Shown: piece after piece, positions 33,803 to 43,174 of the stretch
Layout: every line of letters starts with the position of its first letter
Numbering within the stretch: position 1 is the first letter of the stretch
NCBI RefSeq assembly: GCF_051175565.1
Contig: NZ_CP195105.1
Span: 1,736,001-1,800,000 of the forward strand
Length of the DNA: 64,000 bases
Origin: Daejeonia sp002484105
GTDB lineage: Bacteria > Bacteroidota > Bacteroidia > Flavobacteriales > Weeksellaceae
Direction: 5' to 3'
Made by a program: the position numbers and the translations under genes
The notes under the pieces: model-generated
Told to the model about the DNA's origin: nothing
What the model saw: only the letters and a program-made list of their open reading frames with translations
Database searches by the model: none

Positions 33803-34819
33803 ATGGACAGGTCTATCATACTTTCAAGTCTTTGCTGTTCGGCGTTTGTATTTTCACAGAAAAACCTCATCACCAACGGCAGTTTTGAAGCGGGAACCGA
33901 AAACTGGAACAACGCGTCTGTGCTCAGCATTTCTCCTTACATGAAAAAAAGCGGCCAGAACGGCGCTGTGATTACCGAGTTTACAACACCTCAATGGAAA
34001 GGTGTTGACCAGAATTTCAGCATCCCCAAAAATACAGTGGCACTCGAAGTGTCGGCCTGGATGAAGGCAGACGGGATACAGCAAGGTAAAAATCCATGGA
34101 ACAAAGCCGTAATGGTTACTGAAATAGACGGCAAAAACGAAAATATTGGAGAAGTTTCGGGGACAACACCGTGGACTTTTGCAAAAAAAATAATTCCCAT
34201 CGACAAAACACGTTCCGGAAGGCTGATGATTGCTCTTTCAGAATGTACAGGAAGTTTCTTCTTTGACGATGTCAAAGTCATTCCGCTGAAACAGGAAGAC
34301 TACAATAAAATCATGGAAGCCGAAACGGCCAAACATCAGGTTGAAGTTATTACAGATACTACTCCTGTCCGGTTAATAGAATTCACAAACGGAGATTTTG
34401 AAAACGGCCTTCATGGCTGGCATGGCCATGCAGAAACAACATCTGAAGATAAGGTTAAAGGTGCCCAAAGCCTGAAAATTACATCTGAAAATCCTGTGTG
34501 GACGGGCGTTGATCAGACGATCGATGTGCCTCAGGGAAGCAAAACCGTTGAGGTTTCCGCTTACGCCAGAACCCACAATCTGAAATCCGGCAAAAACGCA
34601 TGGAACAAAGCGGATATGATTGTGGAGTTCACCCAAGACGGCACCAGTAAAACCGGTCCGGACCAGCCCGTGTTTTTTACCGATACGCAAGAATGGCAGC
34701 AGTTTTCCAAAACACTTGAAATTCCCGAAGGAACCGGGAAAATACGTCTGATGATTGCTCTGAGCGAAGCCACCGGAATCTTTCTGGTAGATGATGCAGC
34801 TGTGAAATTCAGCAGATAA
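33803..34819 (+). CDS. Secreted protein of two tandem CBM4/9-like beta-sandwich domains
   Basis: 338 residues, signal peptide (to about residue 18, SAFVFSQ), and no catalytic domain. It is an internal duplication: repeat 1 about 19-162 (NLITNGSFEAGTENWN, PQWKGVDQNFSIPKNT, KNPWNKAVMVTEIDG, RLMIALSECTGSFFFDDVKV) and repeat 2 about 191-338 (LIEFTNGDFENGLHGWHG, PVWTGVDQTIDVPQGS, KNAWNKADMIVEFTQDG, RLMIALSEATGIFLVDDAAV). The start NGSFE and end FFDD/LVDD pattern is that of CBM4/9-type modules. It sits within the mannan operon, 12 bases after a GH26 gene. A mannan-binding role is inferred; the exact CBM family is uncertain. Confidence 0.75.
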   Translation: MDRSIILSSLCCSAFVFSQKNLITNGSFEAGTENWNNASVLSISPYMKKSGQNGAVITEFTTPQWKGVDQNFSIPKNTVALEVSAWMKADGIQQGKNPWNKAVMVTEIDGKNENIGEVSGTTPWTFAKKIIPIDKTRSGRLMIALSECTGSFFFDDVKVIPLKQEDYNKIMEAETAKHQVEVITDTTPVRLIEFTNGDFENGLHGWHGHAETTSEDKVKGAQSLKITSENPVWTGVDQTIDVPQGSKTVEVSAYARTHNLKSGKNAWNKADMIVEFTQDGTSKTGPDQPVFFTDTQEWQQFSKTLEIPEGTGKIRLMIALSEATGIFLVDDAAVKFSR

Positions 34820-34842
34820 CACAAACTGAAATATAAAAGATT

Positions 34843-36078
34843 ATGAAAAAGTTTTTTCTGAGTATTCTTCTGTACTCATCTCTCCATGTTTCGGCCCAGG
34901 GAGACAATTATGTACAGGATTATACCAAATATCCCGAACTTGCCGCGACACCACCAATGGGCTGGAATTCGTGGAACAAATTTGCCTGTAGTGTAGACGA
35001 AAATATGATTAAGGAAATGGCGGATGCCATGGTAGCTTCCGGAATGCGGGATGCCGGATACGTCTATATCAATATTGACGACTGCTGGCACGGACAACGT
35101 GATGAAAATGGTTTTATACACCCCGATCCCGATCGTTTCCCTTCAGGCATCAAGGCGCTGGCAGATTATATTCATTCCAGAGGACTTAAACTGGGGATTT
35201 ATTCCGATGCGGGTTCACAGACCTGCGGAGGACGTCCGGGAAGCCGCGGATATGAATTTCAGGATGCATTGACCTATGCCCGCTGGGGAATCGACTATCT
35301 GAAATACGACTGGTGCAATACCGAAAGCCTGAATGCTGAAGGGGCGTACAAAACCATGGCAGCAGCCCTGAAAAAAGCTGGCAGACCCATAGTTCTGAGT
35401 ATCTGCGAATGGGGCGACAACAAGCCCTGGCTCTGGGCTGAAAATGTAGGACACCTGTGGAGAACTTCCGGAGATATCTATAATTGTTTCGACTGTATTG
35501 AAGATCATGGAACATGGAAATCATGGGGGGTAATGCAGATTCTGGACAAACAGGAAGGCCTGAGAAAATACGCCGGACCAGGCCACTGGAATGATCCCGA
35601 TATGCTCGAAATAGGCAACGGCGCTCTGACACCTGGTGAAGACCGCGCGCATTTTTCCATGTGGGCCATGCTCGCAGCTCCGCTCATTGCAGGCAACGAC
35701 CTTCGCTCAATGAATGATGAAACACGCAAAATACTCACCAACCGCCGGGTGATAGCAGTCAACCAGGACAAACTTGGCGTCCAGGCTCTTAAATATAAGG
35801 ACGACGGCGATTTTGAAATCTGGTTCAAACCTCTGGAAAACGGAGACTGGGCTGTGGCATTCCTGAACCGTGGAAAAGCTGCCAGAAATTTTAATTTCGA
35901 CTGGAAATCCAGTACCTTTACAGATGAGGAAGTTTCCCGAAGAACCTTTGACGCTGGTGCCGCAACATACGAGATTGCAGACCTGTGGAATAATAAAAGT
36001 CTGGGAACTACCTCGAGAGCGCTTAAAGCAATTGTGCCCGCAAGAGATATTCTCATGCTGAGGCTCATCAAAAAATAA
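34843..36078 (+). CDS. Secreted GH27 alpha-galactosidase
   Basis: 411 residues with signal peptide (ending LHVSAQ). Removes alpha-1,6-galactose branches from galactomannan so that mannanases can act. GH27 signatures: TPPMGWNSWNKFAC near 37-49, INIDDCWHG, nucleophile D156 in DYLKYDWCN, acid/base D211 in WRTSGDIYN, and GPGHWNDPDMLEIGNG. The (beta/alpha)8 domain ends near residue 310, followed by the usual antiparallel beta C-terminal domain. Start 23 bases after the binding protein; stop 5 bases before the third GH26. Confidence 0.95.
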   Translation: MKKFFLSILLYSSLHVSAQGDNYVQDYTKYPELAATPPMGWNSWNKFACSVDENMIKEMADAMVASGMRDAGYVYINIDDCWHGQRDENGFIHPDPDRFPSGIKALADYIHSRGLKLGIYSDAGSQTCGGRPGSRGYEFQDALTYARWGIDYLKYDWCNTESLNAEGAYKTMAAALKKAGRPIVLSICEWGDNKPWLWAENVGHLWRTSGDIYNCFDCIEDHGTWKSWGVMQILDKQEGLRKYAGPGHWNDPDMLEIGNGALTPGEDRAHFSMWAMLAAPLIAGNDLRSMNDETRKILTNRRVIAVNQDKLGVQALKYKDDGDFEIWFKPLENGDWAVAFLNRGKAARNFNFDWKSSTFTDEEVSRRTFDAGAATYEIADLWNNKSLGTTSRALKAIVPARDILMLRLIKK

Positions 36079-36083
36079 AATTC

Positions 36084-37211
36084 ATGAGAATATTTAAAAC
36101 GTTATCAGTTATTGCTTCTCTTTTTTCAGTTTTGTCCGTGCAGTCGCAGTACAGACTTTCCGATACGCAGGCTACAAAGGAGACGGCTGCCCTTTACCGG
36201 AATCTTTCAAAAGCACAGCAAAAAGGCTATTTTGTAGGGCATCAGGACGATCTTGCCTATGGCGTGTATTGGCAATATGTGCAGGGCAGGAGTGATGTCA
36301 GAGAAACTACAGGCGATTATCCCGCTGTTTACGGCTGGGAACTTGGCGATATCGAACTTGGAAAAGACCGGAATCTTGATGGTGTCCCTTTTGATAAGAT
36401 GAGGCAATATATCCTTGAAGGATACCGTCGGGGCGCAATCATCACCATCAGCTGGCATGCCAACAATCCGATAACTGGCGGCAGTGCATGGGATGTGAGC
36501 AATACGTCCGTACAAAGCATTTTTCCGGGTGGCGGTCATTACCGGACATTCACATCCTATCTTGACAAAGTGGCAGATTTTCTGCTCACTCTGAAAGGAG
36601 ACCGCGGCGAAGCAATCCCCATTCTCTGGCGCCCCTGGCACGAACATACCGGAACATGGTTCTGGTGGGGTGCAAAATCCTGCACGGACGAAGACTATGT
36701 AAAGCTGTATCAGTTTTCGCTGGATTATCTTAAAAATAAAGGGTTGCACAATCTGATCTCCGTATACAATACAGGTATTGAGTTCGCCTCTTCAGAAGAA
36801 TACCTGAAACGCTATCCCGGAGACCATTATGTCGATATGTTTTCGTTTGATTCCTATCAGCGGGGCGAGGTTTCGGTCGGGAGAGAATATGCAAAAAAAC
36901 TCGACCGCTGGATGACCGTGATGACCGAGGCTGCAGCAGCACACGGTAAACTGTCGGCAATAGGAGAGATTGGCTATGATCGTATTCCGGACCCATCATG
37001 GTTTACAGAAGTGATCATGCCGGTGTTCGGCAGGTACCAGTTTTCATATGCACTTTTCTGGCGTAATGCCGGCTTCAAACCAAAAGAACAGGTGGTGGAA
37101 TATTACACACCTTTTCCGGGACATCCTGCAGCAAAAGATTTTGTGAAATTCTACCAGAATCCAAAAACTTTGTTTGAAGAGGAAGCAAGAAAAATGAATT
37201 TGTATGAATAA
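36084..37211 (+). CDS. GH26 glycosidase (third of three, divergent active-site flank)
   Basis: 375 residues with signal peptide (to about SVQSQ). Both catalytic acids are kept: E187 in ILWRPWHEHTGTWFWWG and E295 in AIGEIGYDR. The flanking residues differ from the other two copies (RPWHEH and GEIGY instead of RPFHE and ETGY), which may mean a different cut pattern or substrate. Shared GH26 features include GHQDDLAYGV, TGDYPAVYGWEL and SWHANNPITGGSAW. It is closer in layout to the first GH26 copy than to the lipidated second one. Starts 5 bases after the alpha-galactosidase. Confidence 0.9.
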   Translation: MRIFKTLSVIASLFSVLSVQSQYRLSDTQATKETAALYRNLSKAQQKGYFVGHQDDLAYGVYWQYVQGRSDVRETTGDYPAVYGWELGDIELGKDRNLDGVPFDKMRQYILEGYRRGAIITISWHANNPITGGSAWDVSNTSVQSIFPGGGHYRTFTSYLDKVADFLLTLKGDRGEAIPILWRPWHEHTGTWFWWGAKSCTDEDYVKLYQFSLDYLKNKGLHNLISVYNTGIEFASSEEYLKRYPGDHYVDMFSFDSYQRGEVSVGREYAKKLDRWMTVMTEAAAAHGKLSAIGEIGYDRIPDPSWFTEVIMPVFGRYQFSYALFWRNAGFKPKEQVVEYYTPFPGHPAAKDFVKFYQNPKTLFEEEARKMNLYE

Positions 37212-37269
37212 AGAGTAAGCATTGTTAGTGCAGTAAGTGCTGATAATGCTCTTAAAAATAATGTTACTC

Positions 37270-39252
37270 ATGAAAAAATCAGGAATATTTGCATTACTTT
37301 TTGTGCTGATCTCTCTCATTGCTTTGGCCCGGAATCCCGTGAAGGAAATGGGCAGGCTTCAGGTGAACGGTACACAGCTTGCCGACCAGAAAGGACAGCC
37401 CGTCCGCCTCACCGGAGTAAGTTTGGGATGGAGCTGTTTTCATCCGCGTTTTTATACTGCAGGGACGGTCAGCTGGCTTAAAAATGACTGGAATGTAAAT
37501 GTCGTCCGCGCTTCAATGGGAATTGATCCTGCCGATGGTTACCTGGAGAATCCTAAAGGCAACATCCAGCGGATGGAAACAGTGATTGATGCTGCAATAA
37601 AAGAGGGCATTTATGTCATCATAGACTGGCATGCACATACCATTCACACCGCAGAAGCAAAAGCTTTTTTTGACCGGATGTCAAAGAAATACAGCAAATA
37701 TCCGAATGTCATTTATGAAGTCTTCAACGAACCCGAAAAACAGACCTGGAATGAAGTAAAAAACTATGCCGAAGAGGTGATCCGAACCATCCGCAAGAAT
37801 GATCCTGACAATGTCATTCTGGTGGGATGCCCCGAATGGGATCAGCGCATTGATCTGGTTCAGAAAGATCCCATCAAAGGGCTTAAAAATCTGATGTACA
37901 CCGTACACTTCTATGCAGCAACGCATGGAAAATGGCTTCGTGACAGGACGGACGCGGCGATGCATGCAGGAATTCCGGTTTTTATTTCAGAATCGGCAGG
38001 AATGGAAGCTACCGGCGACGGAAAACTGAATGATACCGAATGGCAGAATTATATCGACTGGATGAATACAAGAAAGCTCAGCTGGATTACCTGGTCGGTT
38101 TCTGACAAAAAGGAAACTTGTTCTATGCTGCTCCCGACGGCTTCTTCGGACGGAAACTGGAAACTTTCAGATCTTAATGAATCGGGAATTAAAACCCGGG
38201 ATTTTCTGCGCCAGTATGACAACCGGGGAAATCGTATCGAAAAATTCCACTGGGGCGGCAGGGTTCAGAAAAGCAGTTACAATAAAGGGTTGCTGACAGG
38301 TCCTGGATCTTATGTGGAATTTGAATTTGAAGGGAAATCTGTGGATGTCCTCCTGGAAAGTGTGGATACTTATGCACATCACAACTGGATTGCTCTGGAA
38401 GTGGACGGCAAATACATGGGAAGGATAAAAATCGAGCCTGGGGATGCGCGTAAGTATAAAATTGAAGGCGTAAACCGCTCGCCCAGACATCGTGTCCGCC
38501 TGACAAAAGCTACAGAATCCAGCAACGGATATATTGAGTTTGACGGAACAGGGATCAATGCTTTACCGTATACAGTTCAACTCCGGAAGAAAATAGAATT
38601 TATCGGAGATTCCATTACCTGTGGGATGGGCAACGACCAGTCTTATCTGCCTTGCGGACAGGGCGAATGGTTTGATCAGCACAATGCCTATCTGGCGTAC
38701 GGACCGGTATTGGCAAGGAAACTCGGAGCCGATTACCTCTTAAGTTCTGTGTCCGGCTACGGAATGTACCGCAACTGGAATACGGAACGTCCGGAGGAAC
38801 CTATCTTGCCCGATGTGTATGGAAATCTTTTCCTGAATGGAACCGGAAAATCAGATTTTGACAACGATTATCAGCCGGATATTGTGAGTATTGCGCTGGG
38901 CACCAATGATTTTTCGGATGGTGACGGCAGGAAAGAGCGCCTGCCATTCAATTCACATAAATTTATCGGGAACTATATTGAATTTGTACAGATGATCCGT
39001 AAGCGGTATCCCAATGCGCAGATTGTTCTTCTGAACAGCCCAATGGTGAGCGGCGGGAAAAACAGAAGGTTTGTAGAGTACTTGAATGAAGTGAAAGATT
39101 TTTTCAGCAATGATACCCAATATCCACCCATTCAGATTTTTGAATTCAACGAAATGACGCCCAAAGGCTGTGGCTATCATCCGGATAATACCGATGATGC
39201 AGTGATGGCGCAGGAAATGTATCCTCTGTTTGAAAAATTACTGAAAGAATAA
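37270..39252 (+). CDS. Bifunctional GH5 glycanase - CE2 acetyl esterase fusion
   Basis: 660 residues; the ATG at 37270 starts the signal peptide (MKKSGIFALLFVLISLIALA), and in-frame codons upstream are ignored. Domain 1 (about 25-315) is a GH5 cellulase-type barrel with acid/base E154 (YEVFNEPEKQTW) and nucleophile E241 (VFISESAG). Domain 2 is a jelly-roll (about 325-440) followed by an SGNH esterase with Ser448 (IEFIGDSITCG), GTND, and His637 (GYHPDNTDD), the CE2 layout. The same GH5-CE2 order is known from a clostridial cellulosomal protein. It should deacetylate and cleave acetylated glucomannan. Confidence 0.88.
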   Translation: MKKSGIFALLFVLISLIALARNPVKEMGRLQVNGTQLADQKGQPVRLTGVSLGWSCFHPRFYTAGTVSWLKNDWNVNVVRASMGIDPADGYLENPKGNIQRMETVIDAAIKEGIYVIIDWHAHTIHTAEAKAFFDRMSKKYSKYPNVIYEVFNEPEKQTWNEVKNYAEEVIRTIRKNDPDNVILVGCPEWDQRIDLVQKDPIKGLKNLMYTVHFYAATHGKWLRDRTDAAMHAGIPVFISESAGMEATGDGKLNDTEWQNYIDWMNTRKLSWITWSVSDKKETCSMLLPTASSDGNWKLSDLNESGIKTRDFLRQYDNRGNRIEKFHWGGRVQKSSYNKGLLTGPGSYVEFEFEGKSVDVLLESVDTYAHHNWIALEVDGKYMGRIKIEPGDARKYKIEGVNRSPRHRVRLTKATESSNGYIEFDGTGINALPYTVQLRKKIEFIGDSITCGMGNDQSYLPCGQGEWFDQHNAYLAYGPVLARKLGADYLLSSVSGYGMYRNWNTERPEEPILPDVYGNLFLNGTGKSDFDNDYQPDIVSIALGTNDFSDGDGRKERLPFNSHKFIGNYIEFVQMIRKRYPNAQIVLLNSPMVSGGKNRRFVEYLNEVKDFFSNDTQYPPIQIFEFNEMTPKGCGYHPDNTDDAVMAQEMYPLFEKLLKE

Positions 39253-39305
39253 AATACAGATTGATCCACAGGTTCCATAACTTTGGATCTTAAAAAAATA
39301 AAATT

Positions 39306-40691
39306 ATGAAATTACTACCGCTCATCACACTGATGATTTCTGCGATGGCCACTGCTAATGTGCATCTGCCGTCGATATTTTCGGATAATATGGTGCTTCA
39401 GCGAAATTCGGAAGTTACCGTATGGGGAAGTGCAGATCCGAAAGAGAAAATCACCCTGAAAGCTGATTTTCTGGATAAAGAATACAAAACTGTGGCAGGC
39501 AATGATGCTACTTTCAGAATAACATTCAAGACACCAAAAGAAGGAGGACCGTATAAGATCAGTATCAAAGGCTATAATGACATTGTATTAAGCAACGTGA
39601 TGCTGGGAGAAGTCTGGCTGATGTCCGGCCAGTCCAATATGGAAATGAGTGCCGCATGGGGCATTGATAACGGAGATGTTGAAATCTCAAAGGCCACACA
39701 TCCTGAAATCCGGCTCTTTATGGTAAGCAAAGCAGCTTCGGAAGGTGTACAGCGGGATGCCTATGACCAATATGGTGGATGGAAATCTTCCACACCCGAA
39801 ACCATGAAATCTTTCAGTGCCATCGGATATTTTTTTGCACAGAGGCTTCAGGAAGAACTGAAAGTTCCGGTAGGAGTTATTTGCGCTGCGTGGGGGGGCA
39901 GTGCTGCTGAACTCTGGACACCACAGGAAGTTTTCAAAGCGCGCCCGGAATTTACAGAAAATTATAAAAAACTCGGATCTTCCGAATATTATCCTTCTTT
40001 GGCAGGAGGTGCTTACAATGCAATGATTGCACCCTTCAATGACTTTAAAATAGCCGGTGCAGCATGGTATCAGGGAGAGACCAATACCGGAAATCCGGAT
40101 CTGTATGCCCCTTTGCTTACGGATATGATTGCTTCCTGGCGCAAGGCTCGCGGATATGAATTCCCGTTCTACATCATCCAGATTGCACCGTACGGCAGCT
40201 GGCAGGATTCGGGAGCCAAAATCAGGAATGCACAGCGCTATGTGGTACTTAATGTTCCGAATAGTGGGCTGGTGCTGACGGCAGATGTATCTGAAGCAGA
40301 CAATCTTCATCCGAAAAACAAAAAACCTGTGGGCATACGCCTAGCAAATCTGGCACTTACTGATTCTTATCATAAAAATTTAGGTCTGGTGAAAAGTCCG
40401 GTCTGGAAATCTTCAGAATTTCGGGACGGAAAAGTTATTCTTAATCTCGAAAATGCAGAAGGGCTTTATTTTAAAAACGGCATATCAAAACAGTTTGAAA
40501 TCGCAGCAGCAGACGGGAAATTTGTGGTAGCCCAGGCTTTCATCAAAAACAACCAGATTGTTCTGCAGGCAAAAAATATCAGAAATCCGGTCTACGTACG
40601 ATATGCATGGAGCAGTGTTGCAATGCCGGATCTGTTTAACAAAGCCCATCTTCCTGCTTCTACTTATTATAGTAGTGGCAATACAAAATAA
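39306..40691 (+). CDS. Sialate O-acetylesterase-family carbohydrate esterase
   Basis: 461 residues with signal peptide (to about MATA, residue 17). Beta-rich N-terminal domain (LPSIFSDNMVLQRNSEVTVWG) and SGNH-type hydrolase domain with catalytic S110 in LMSGQSNMEM, AWGGSAAELW, AWYQGETNTG and the C-terminal His region DNLHPKNKKPVG. Family members remove O-acetyl groups from sialic acids or plant glycans; in this operon acetylated mannan is the likely substrate. It complements the CE2 domain encoded just upstream (53-base gap). Confidence 0.85.
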   Translation: MKLLPLITLMISAMATANVHLPSIFSDNMVLQRNSEVTVWGSADPKEKITLKADFLDKEYKTVAGNDATFRITFKTPKEGGPYKISIKGYNDIVLSNVMLGEVWLMSGQSNMEMSAAWGIDNGDVEISKATHPEIRLFMVSKAASEGVQRDAYDQYGGWKSSTPETMKSFSAIGYFFAQRLQEELKVPVGVICAAWGGSAAELWTPQEVFKARPEFTENYKKLGSSEYYPSLAGGAYNAMIAPFNDFKIAGAAWYQGETNTGNPDLYAPLLTDMIASWRKARGYEFPFYIIQIAPYGSWQDSGAKIRNAQRYVVLNVPNSGLVLTADVSEADNLHPKNKKPVGIRLANLALTDSYHKNLGLVKSPVWKSSEFRDGKVILNLENAEGLYFKNGISKQFEIAAADGKFVVAQAFIKNNQIVLQAKNIRNPVYVRYAWSSVAMPDLFNKAHLPASTYYSSGNTK

Positions 40692-40695
40692 TTGC

Positions 40696-40703
40696 TATAT
40701 TTG
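40696..40703 (+). promoter_or_regulatory. Candidate internal promoter before the GH3 gene
   Basis: TATATTTG matches the -7 consensus exactly, 40 bases before the GH3 start. TCTCACAATGAGA (40709-40721), a 5-bp palindrome with a 3-base centre, follows at the expected transcript start. It could give the GH3 gene independent expression. Confidence 0.45.
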
Positions 40704-40742
40704 TAATGTCTCACAATGAGATATTGAATTAAAAATGTTGAT

Positions 40743-43022
40743 ATGAAAATCAGGCAAATCCTTTTATTTTCCGCGATGAGTACGATGACCTTTACAACCG
40801 TGAATGCACAGCAATCACCGCTAAATCCCGAAACAGAAAAGAAAATAGACTTACTGATGTCCAAAATGACTTTGGAAGAAAAAGTCGGACAGATGAACCA
40901 GTACAACGGTTTCTGGGATGTCACCGGACCAGCACCTGTGGGCGGCGATGCACAGAACAAATACAACAATATCAAAAAAGGGCTTGTAGGCTCTATGCTG
41001 AATGTACGTGGGGTGAAGGAAGTCCGCACAGTACAGAAAATTGCAGTAGAGCAGACACGTCTCGGTATTCCGTTGATTATTGGTTTTGATGTTATCCACG
41101 GGTATAAGACACTGGCGCCGATTCCCCTTGCTGAAGCGGCATCCTGGGATCTGAAAGCCATTGAAAAATCTGCCGAAGTGGCAGCTGCCGAAGCAGCGGC
41201 TTCTGGTATCAACTGGACATTTGCCCCGATGATGGACATATCGCGGGATGCCCGCTGGGGAAGAAATATGGAAGGTGCAGGAGAAGATCCTTATCTGGGG
41301 GCAAAAATTGCTGCAGCCCGGGTGCGGGGATTTCAGGGAGACAATACATTCAGATCGCCACTGAGAATTGCCGCTACGGCAAAACATTATGCCGCATATG
41401 GCTTTATCGAATCCGGTTTGGAATACAACATTGCACAGATCGATACCAATACCCTCTATAATCAGGTGCTGCCACCCTTCAAAGCTGCTGTGGATCAGGG
41501 AATACGCAGTGTGATGAATTCATTCAATACCGTAAATGGCGTTCCTGCAACGGCCGACCGTTATTTGCTGCGGGATGTACTGAAAGGTAAATGGGGCTTT
41601 AACGGTTTCGTGGTGTCCGACTGGGCTTCTATCCGCGAAATGATTCCGTGGGGATTTTCCAAAGATGAAAATGAGGCTGCAAAATCTGCCGTAGAAGCCG
41701 GTACCGATATGGATATGGAAGGAGGTATTTATGTTCCGTATCTGACAGATCTTGTTAAAAAAGGAAAAGTAGACCAGAAATATGTGGACGATGCGGTACG
41801 CAGAATTCTTCGGGTGAAATACGAGCTTGGTCTTTTTGATGATCCCTACAGATTTCTTGACGAAAAAAGGGAAAAAGAAGTCATCGGTAGCAAAGCCAAT
41901 CTTGAGGCCGTGCTGGACGTTGCCAAAAAATCCATTGTACTTCTGAAAAATGAAAAAAATATCCTTCCGCTGAAAAAATCCGGACAGAAAATTCTCCTTC
42001 TGGGCTCGCTGGCAGCAAGTAAAAATTCGCCGTTGGGAAGCTGGAGAATAGCATCAGACAACAATACCGCAATTTCTGTACTGGAAGGGATGAAAGCCTA
42101 TAAAACGAGTAGCGTTTCTTATGTTGAAGGTCCCAAACTGACTCTTGAAGAACCCACATTCCTGACGGAAGTAAAATACAATTCTACTGATTTTTCAGGC
42201 ATTGAGGAAGCCAAAAAGGCAGCTGCAAATGCTGATGTTGTGGTAATGGTTCTTGGGGAACACGGTTTTTCTTCAGGTGAAGCGAGAAGCCGAACCGATA
42301 TTACGCTACCGGGACTTCAGGAGACTTTTCTGAAAGAAATCTACAACATCAATCCCAATATCGTTCTTGTACTGAACAACGGACGTCCGCTTGCCATAAG
42401 TTGGGCAGCAGAACATATCCCGGCAATTGTAGAAGCCTGGCAGCTGGGTACACAAACCGGAAACGCCGTGGCATCTGTACTTTACGGAGACTACAACCCA
42501 AGCGGAAAACTTCCGATGACGTTCCCAAGAAATGTCGGACAGGTACCGGTTTACTATAATCATTACAGCACAGGAAGGTTCAATGGTGACCCGAACAGTG
42601 TTTTCTGGTCTCATTATTCCGATGCAGAAAAAACACCGCTTTTTCCTTTCGGATATGGACTTTCCTATACCACTTTTTCCTATTCGGACTTGCAACTGGA
42701 TAAGAAAAATTACCAAAAAAATGAGCCGGTGCAGGTTTCCGTAACCCTGAAAAATACAGGAAATGTTTCGGGAAAAGAAGTTGTACAGCTGTATATTCAT
42801 GACGAATTTGCTTCTGTCGTACGGCCGGTAAGGGAACTGAAAGGTTTTGAACTGGTCGAACTGAAACCGGGAGAAAGCCGAGTGCTTCATTTTACACTTA
42901 CCGGAAAAGAACTTGGTTTTTATAATGCACAGAATGAATTTATCATAGAACCCGGAACTTTCAAAGTAATGATCGGTGGAAATTCTGATGCCAACCTTAC
43001 CGCTTCTTTTACTCTGGAATAG
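40743..43022 (+). CDS. bglX: GH3 beta-glucosidase/beta-mannosidase-type enzyme, BglX-like
   Basis: 759 residues with signal peptide (ending TTVNAQ), probably periplasmic. It hydrolyses the terminal beta-linked glucose (or other hexose) from oligosaccharides such as glucomannan fragments. N-terminal GH3 barrel with nucleophile D293 in GFVVSDWASI and KHYAAYG substrate-binding patch, alpha/beta sandwich domain (GLQETFLKEIYNINPNIVLVLNNGRP) and C-terminal fibronectin-III-like domain (about 660-759). All three parts of the standard BglX architecture are present. Last gene of the operon, with a possible promoter of its own. Confidence 0.92.
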   Translation: MKIRQILLFSAMSTMTFTTVNAQQSPLNPETEKKIDLLMSKMTLEEKVGQMNQYNGFWDVTGPAPVGGDAQNKYNNIKKGLVGSMLNVRGVKEVRTVQKIAVEQTRLGIPLIIGFDVIHGYKTLAPIPLAEAASWDLKAIEKSAEVAAAEAAASGINWTFAPMMDISRDARWGRNMEGAGEDPYLGAKIAAARVRGFQGDNTFRSPLRIAATAKHYAAYGFIESGLEYNIAQIDTNTLYNQVLPPFKAAVDQGIRSVMNSFNTVNGVPATADRYLLRDVLKGKWGFNGFVVSDWASIREMIPWGFSKDENEAAKSAVEAGTDMDMEGGIYVPYLTDLVKKGKVDQKYVDDAVRRILRVKYELGLFDDPYRFLDEKREKEVIGSKANLEAVLDVAKKSIVLLKNEKNILPLKKSGQKILLLGSLAASKNSPLGSWRIASDNNTAISVLEGMKAYKTSSVSYVEGPKLTLEEPTFLTEVKYNSTDFSGIEEAKKAAANADVVVMVLGEHGFSSGEARSRTDITLPGLQETFLKEIYNINPNIVLVLNNGRPLAISWAAEHIPAIVEAWQLGTQTGNAVASVLYGDYNPSGKLPMTFPRNVGQVPVYYNHYSTGRFNGDPNSVFWSHYSDAEKTPLFPFGYGLSYTTFSYSDLQLDKKNYQKNEPVQVSVTLKNTGNVSGKEVVQLYIHDEFASVVRPVRELKGFELVELKPGESRVLHFTLTGKELGFYNAQNEFIIEPGTFKVMIGGNSDANLTASFTLE

Positions 43023-43081
43023 AAATTTATGAATCTCATTTTCTGATATTCAATGTGATGGAGTTGGGATGATGTGATTCA

Positions 43082-43114
43082 TTTGTATGGTAACAGATTA
43101 TATTCATAATTTTG
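43082..43114 (+). promoter_or_regulatory. Promoter of the nuclease lipoprotein gene
   Basis: TTTG (43082-43085) and TAATTTTG (43107-43114) with 21 bases between fit the Bacteroidetes pattern. The ATG is at 43175. It separates this gene from the mannan operon. Confidence 0.5.
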
Positions 43115-43174
43115 TATGCTTGTGTCCGGCCTGATATTTGAAGACCGACGGATAAAAATGAAGCAGATAAATTA

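Noticed and set aside
37237..37269. GTG and ATG starts upstream of the GH5-CE2 signal peptide
   Set aside because: They add a hydrophobic run with no charged N-terminus; the ATG at 37270 gives a standard signal peptide.
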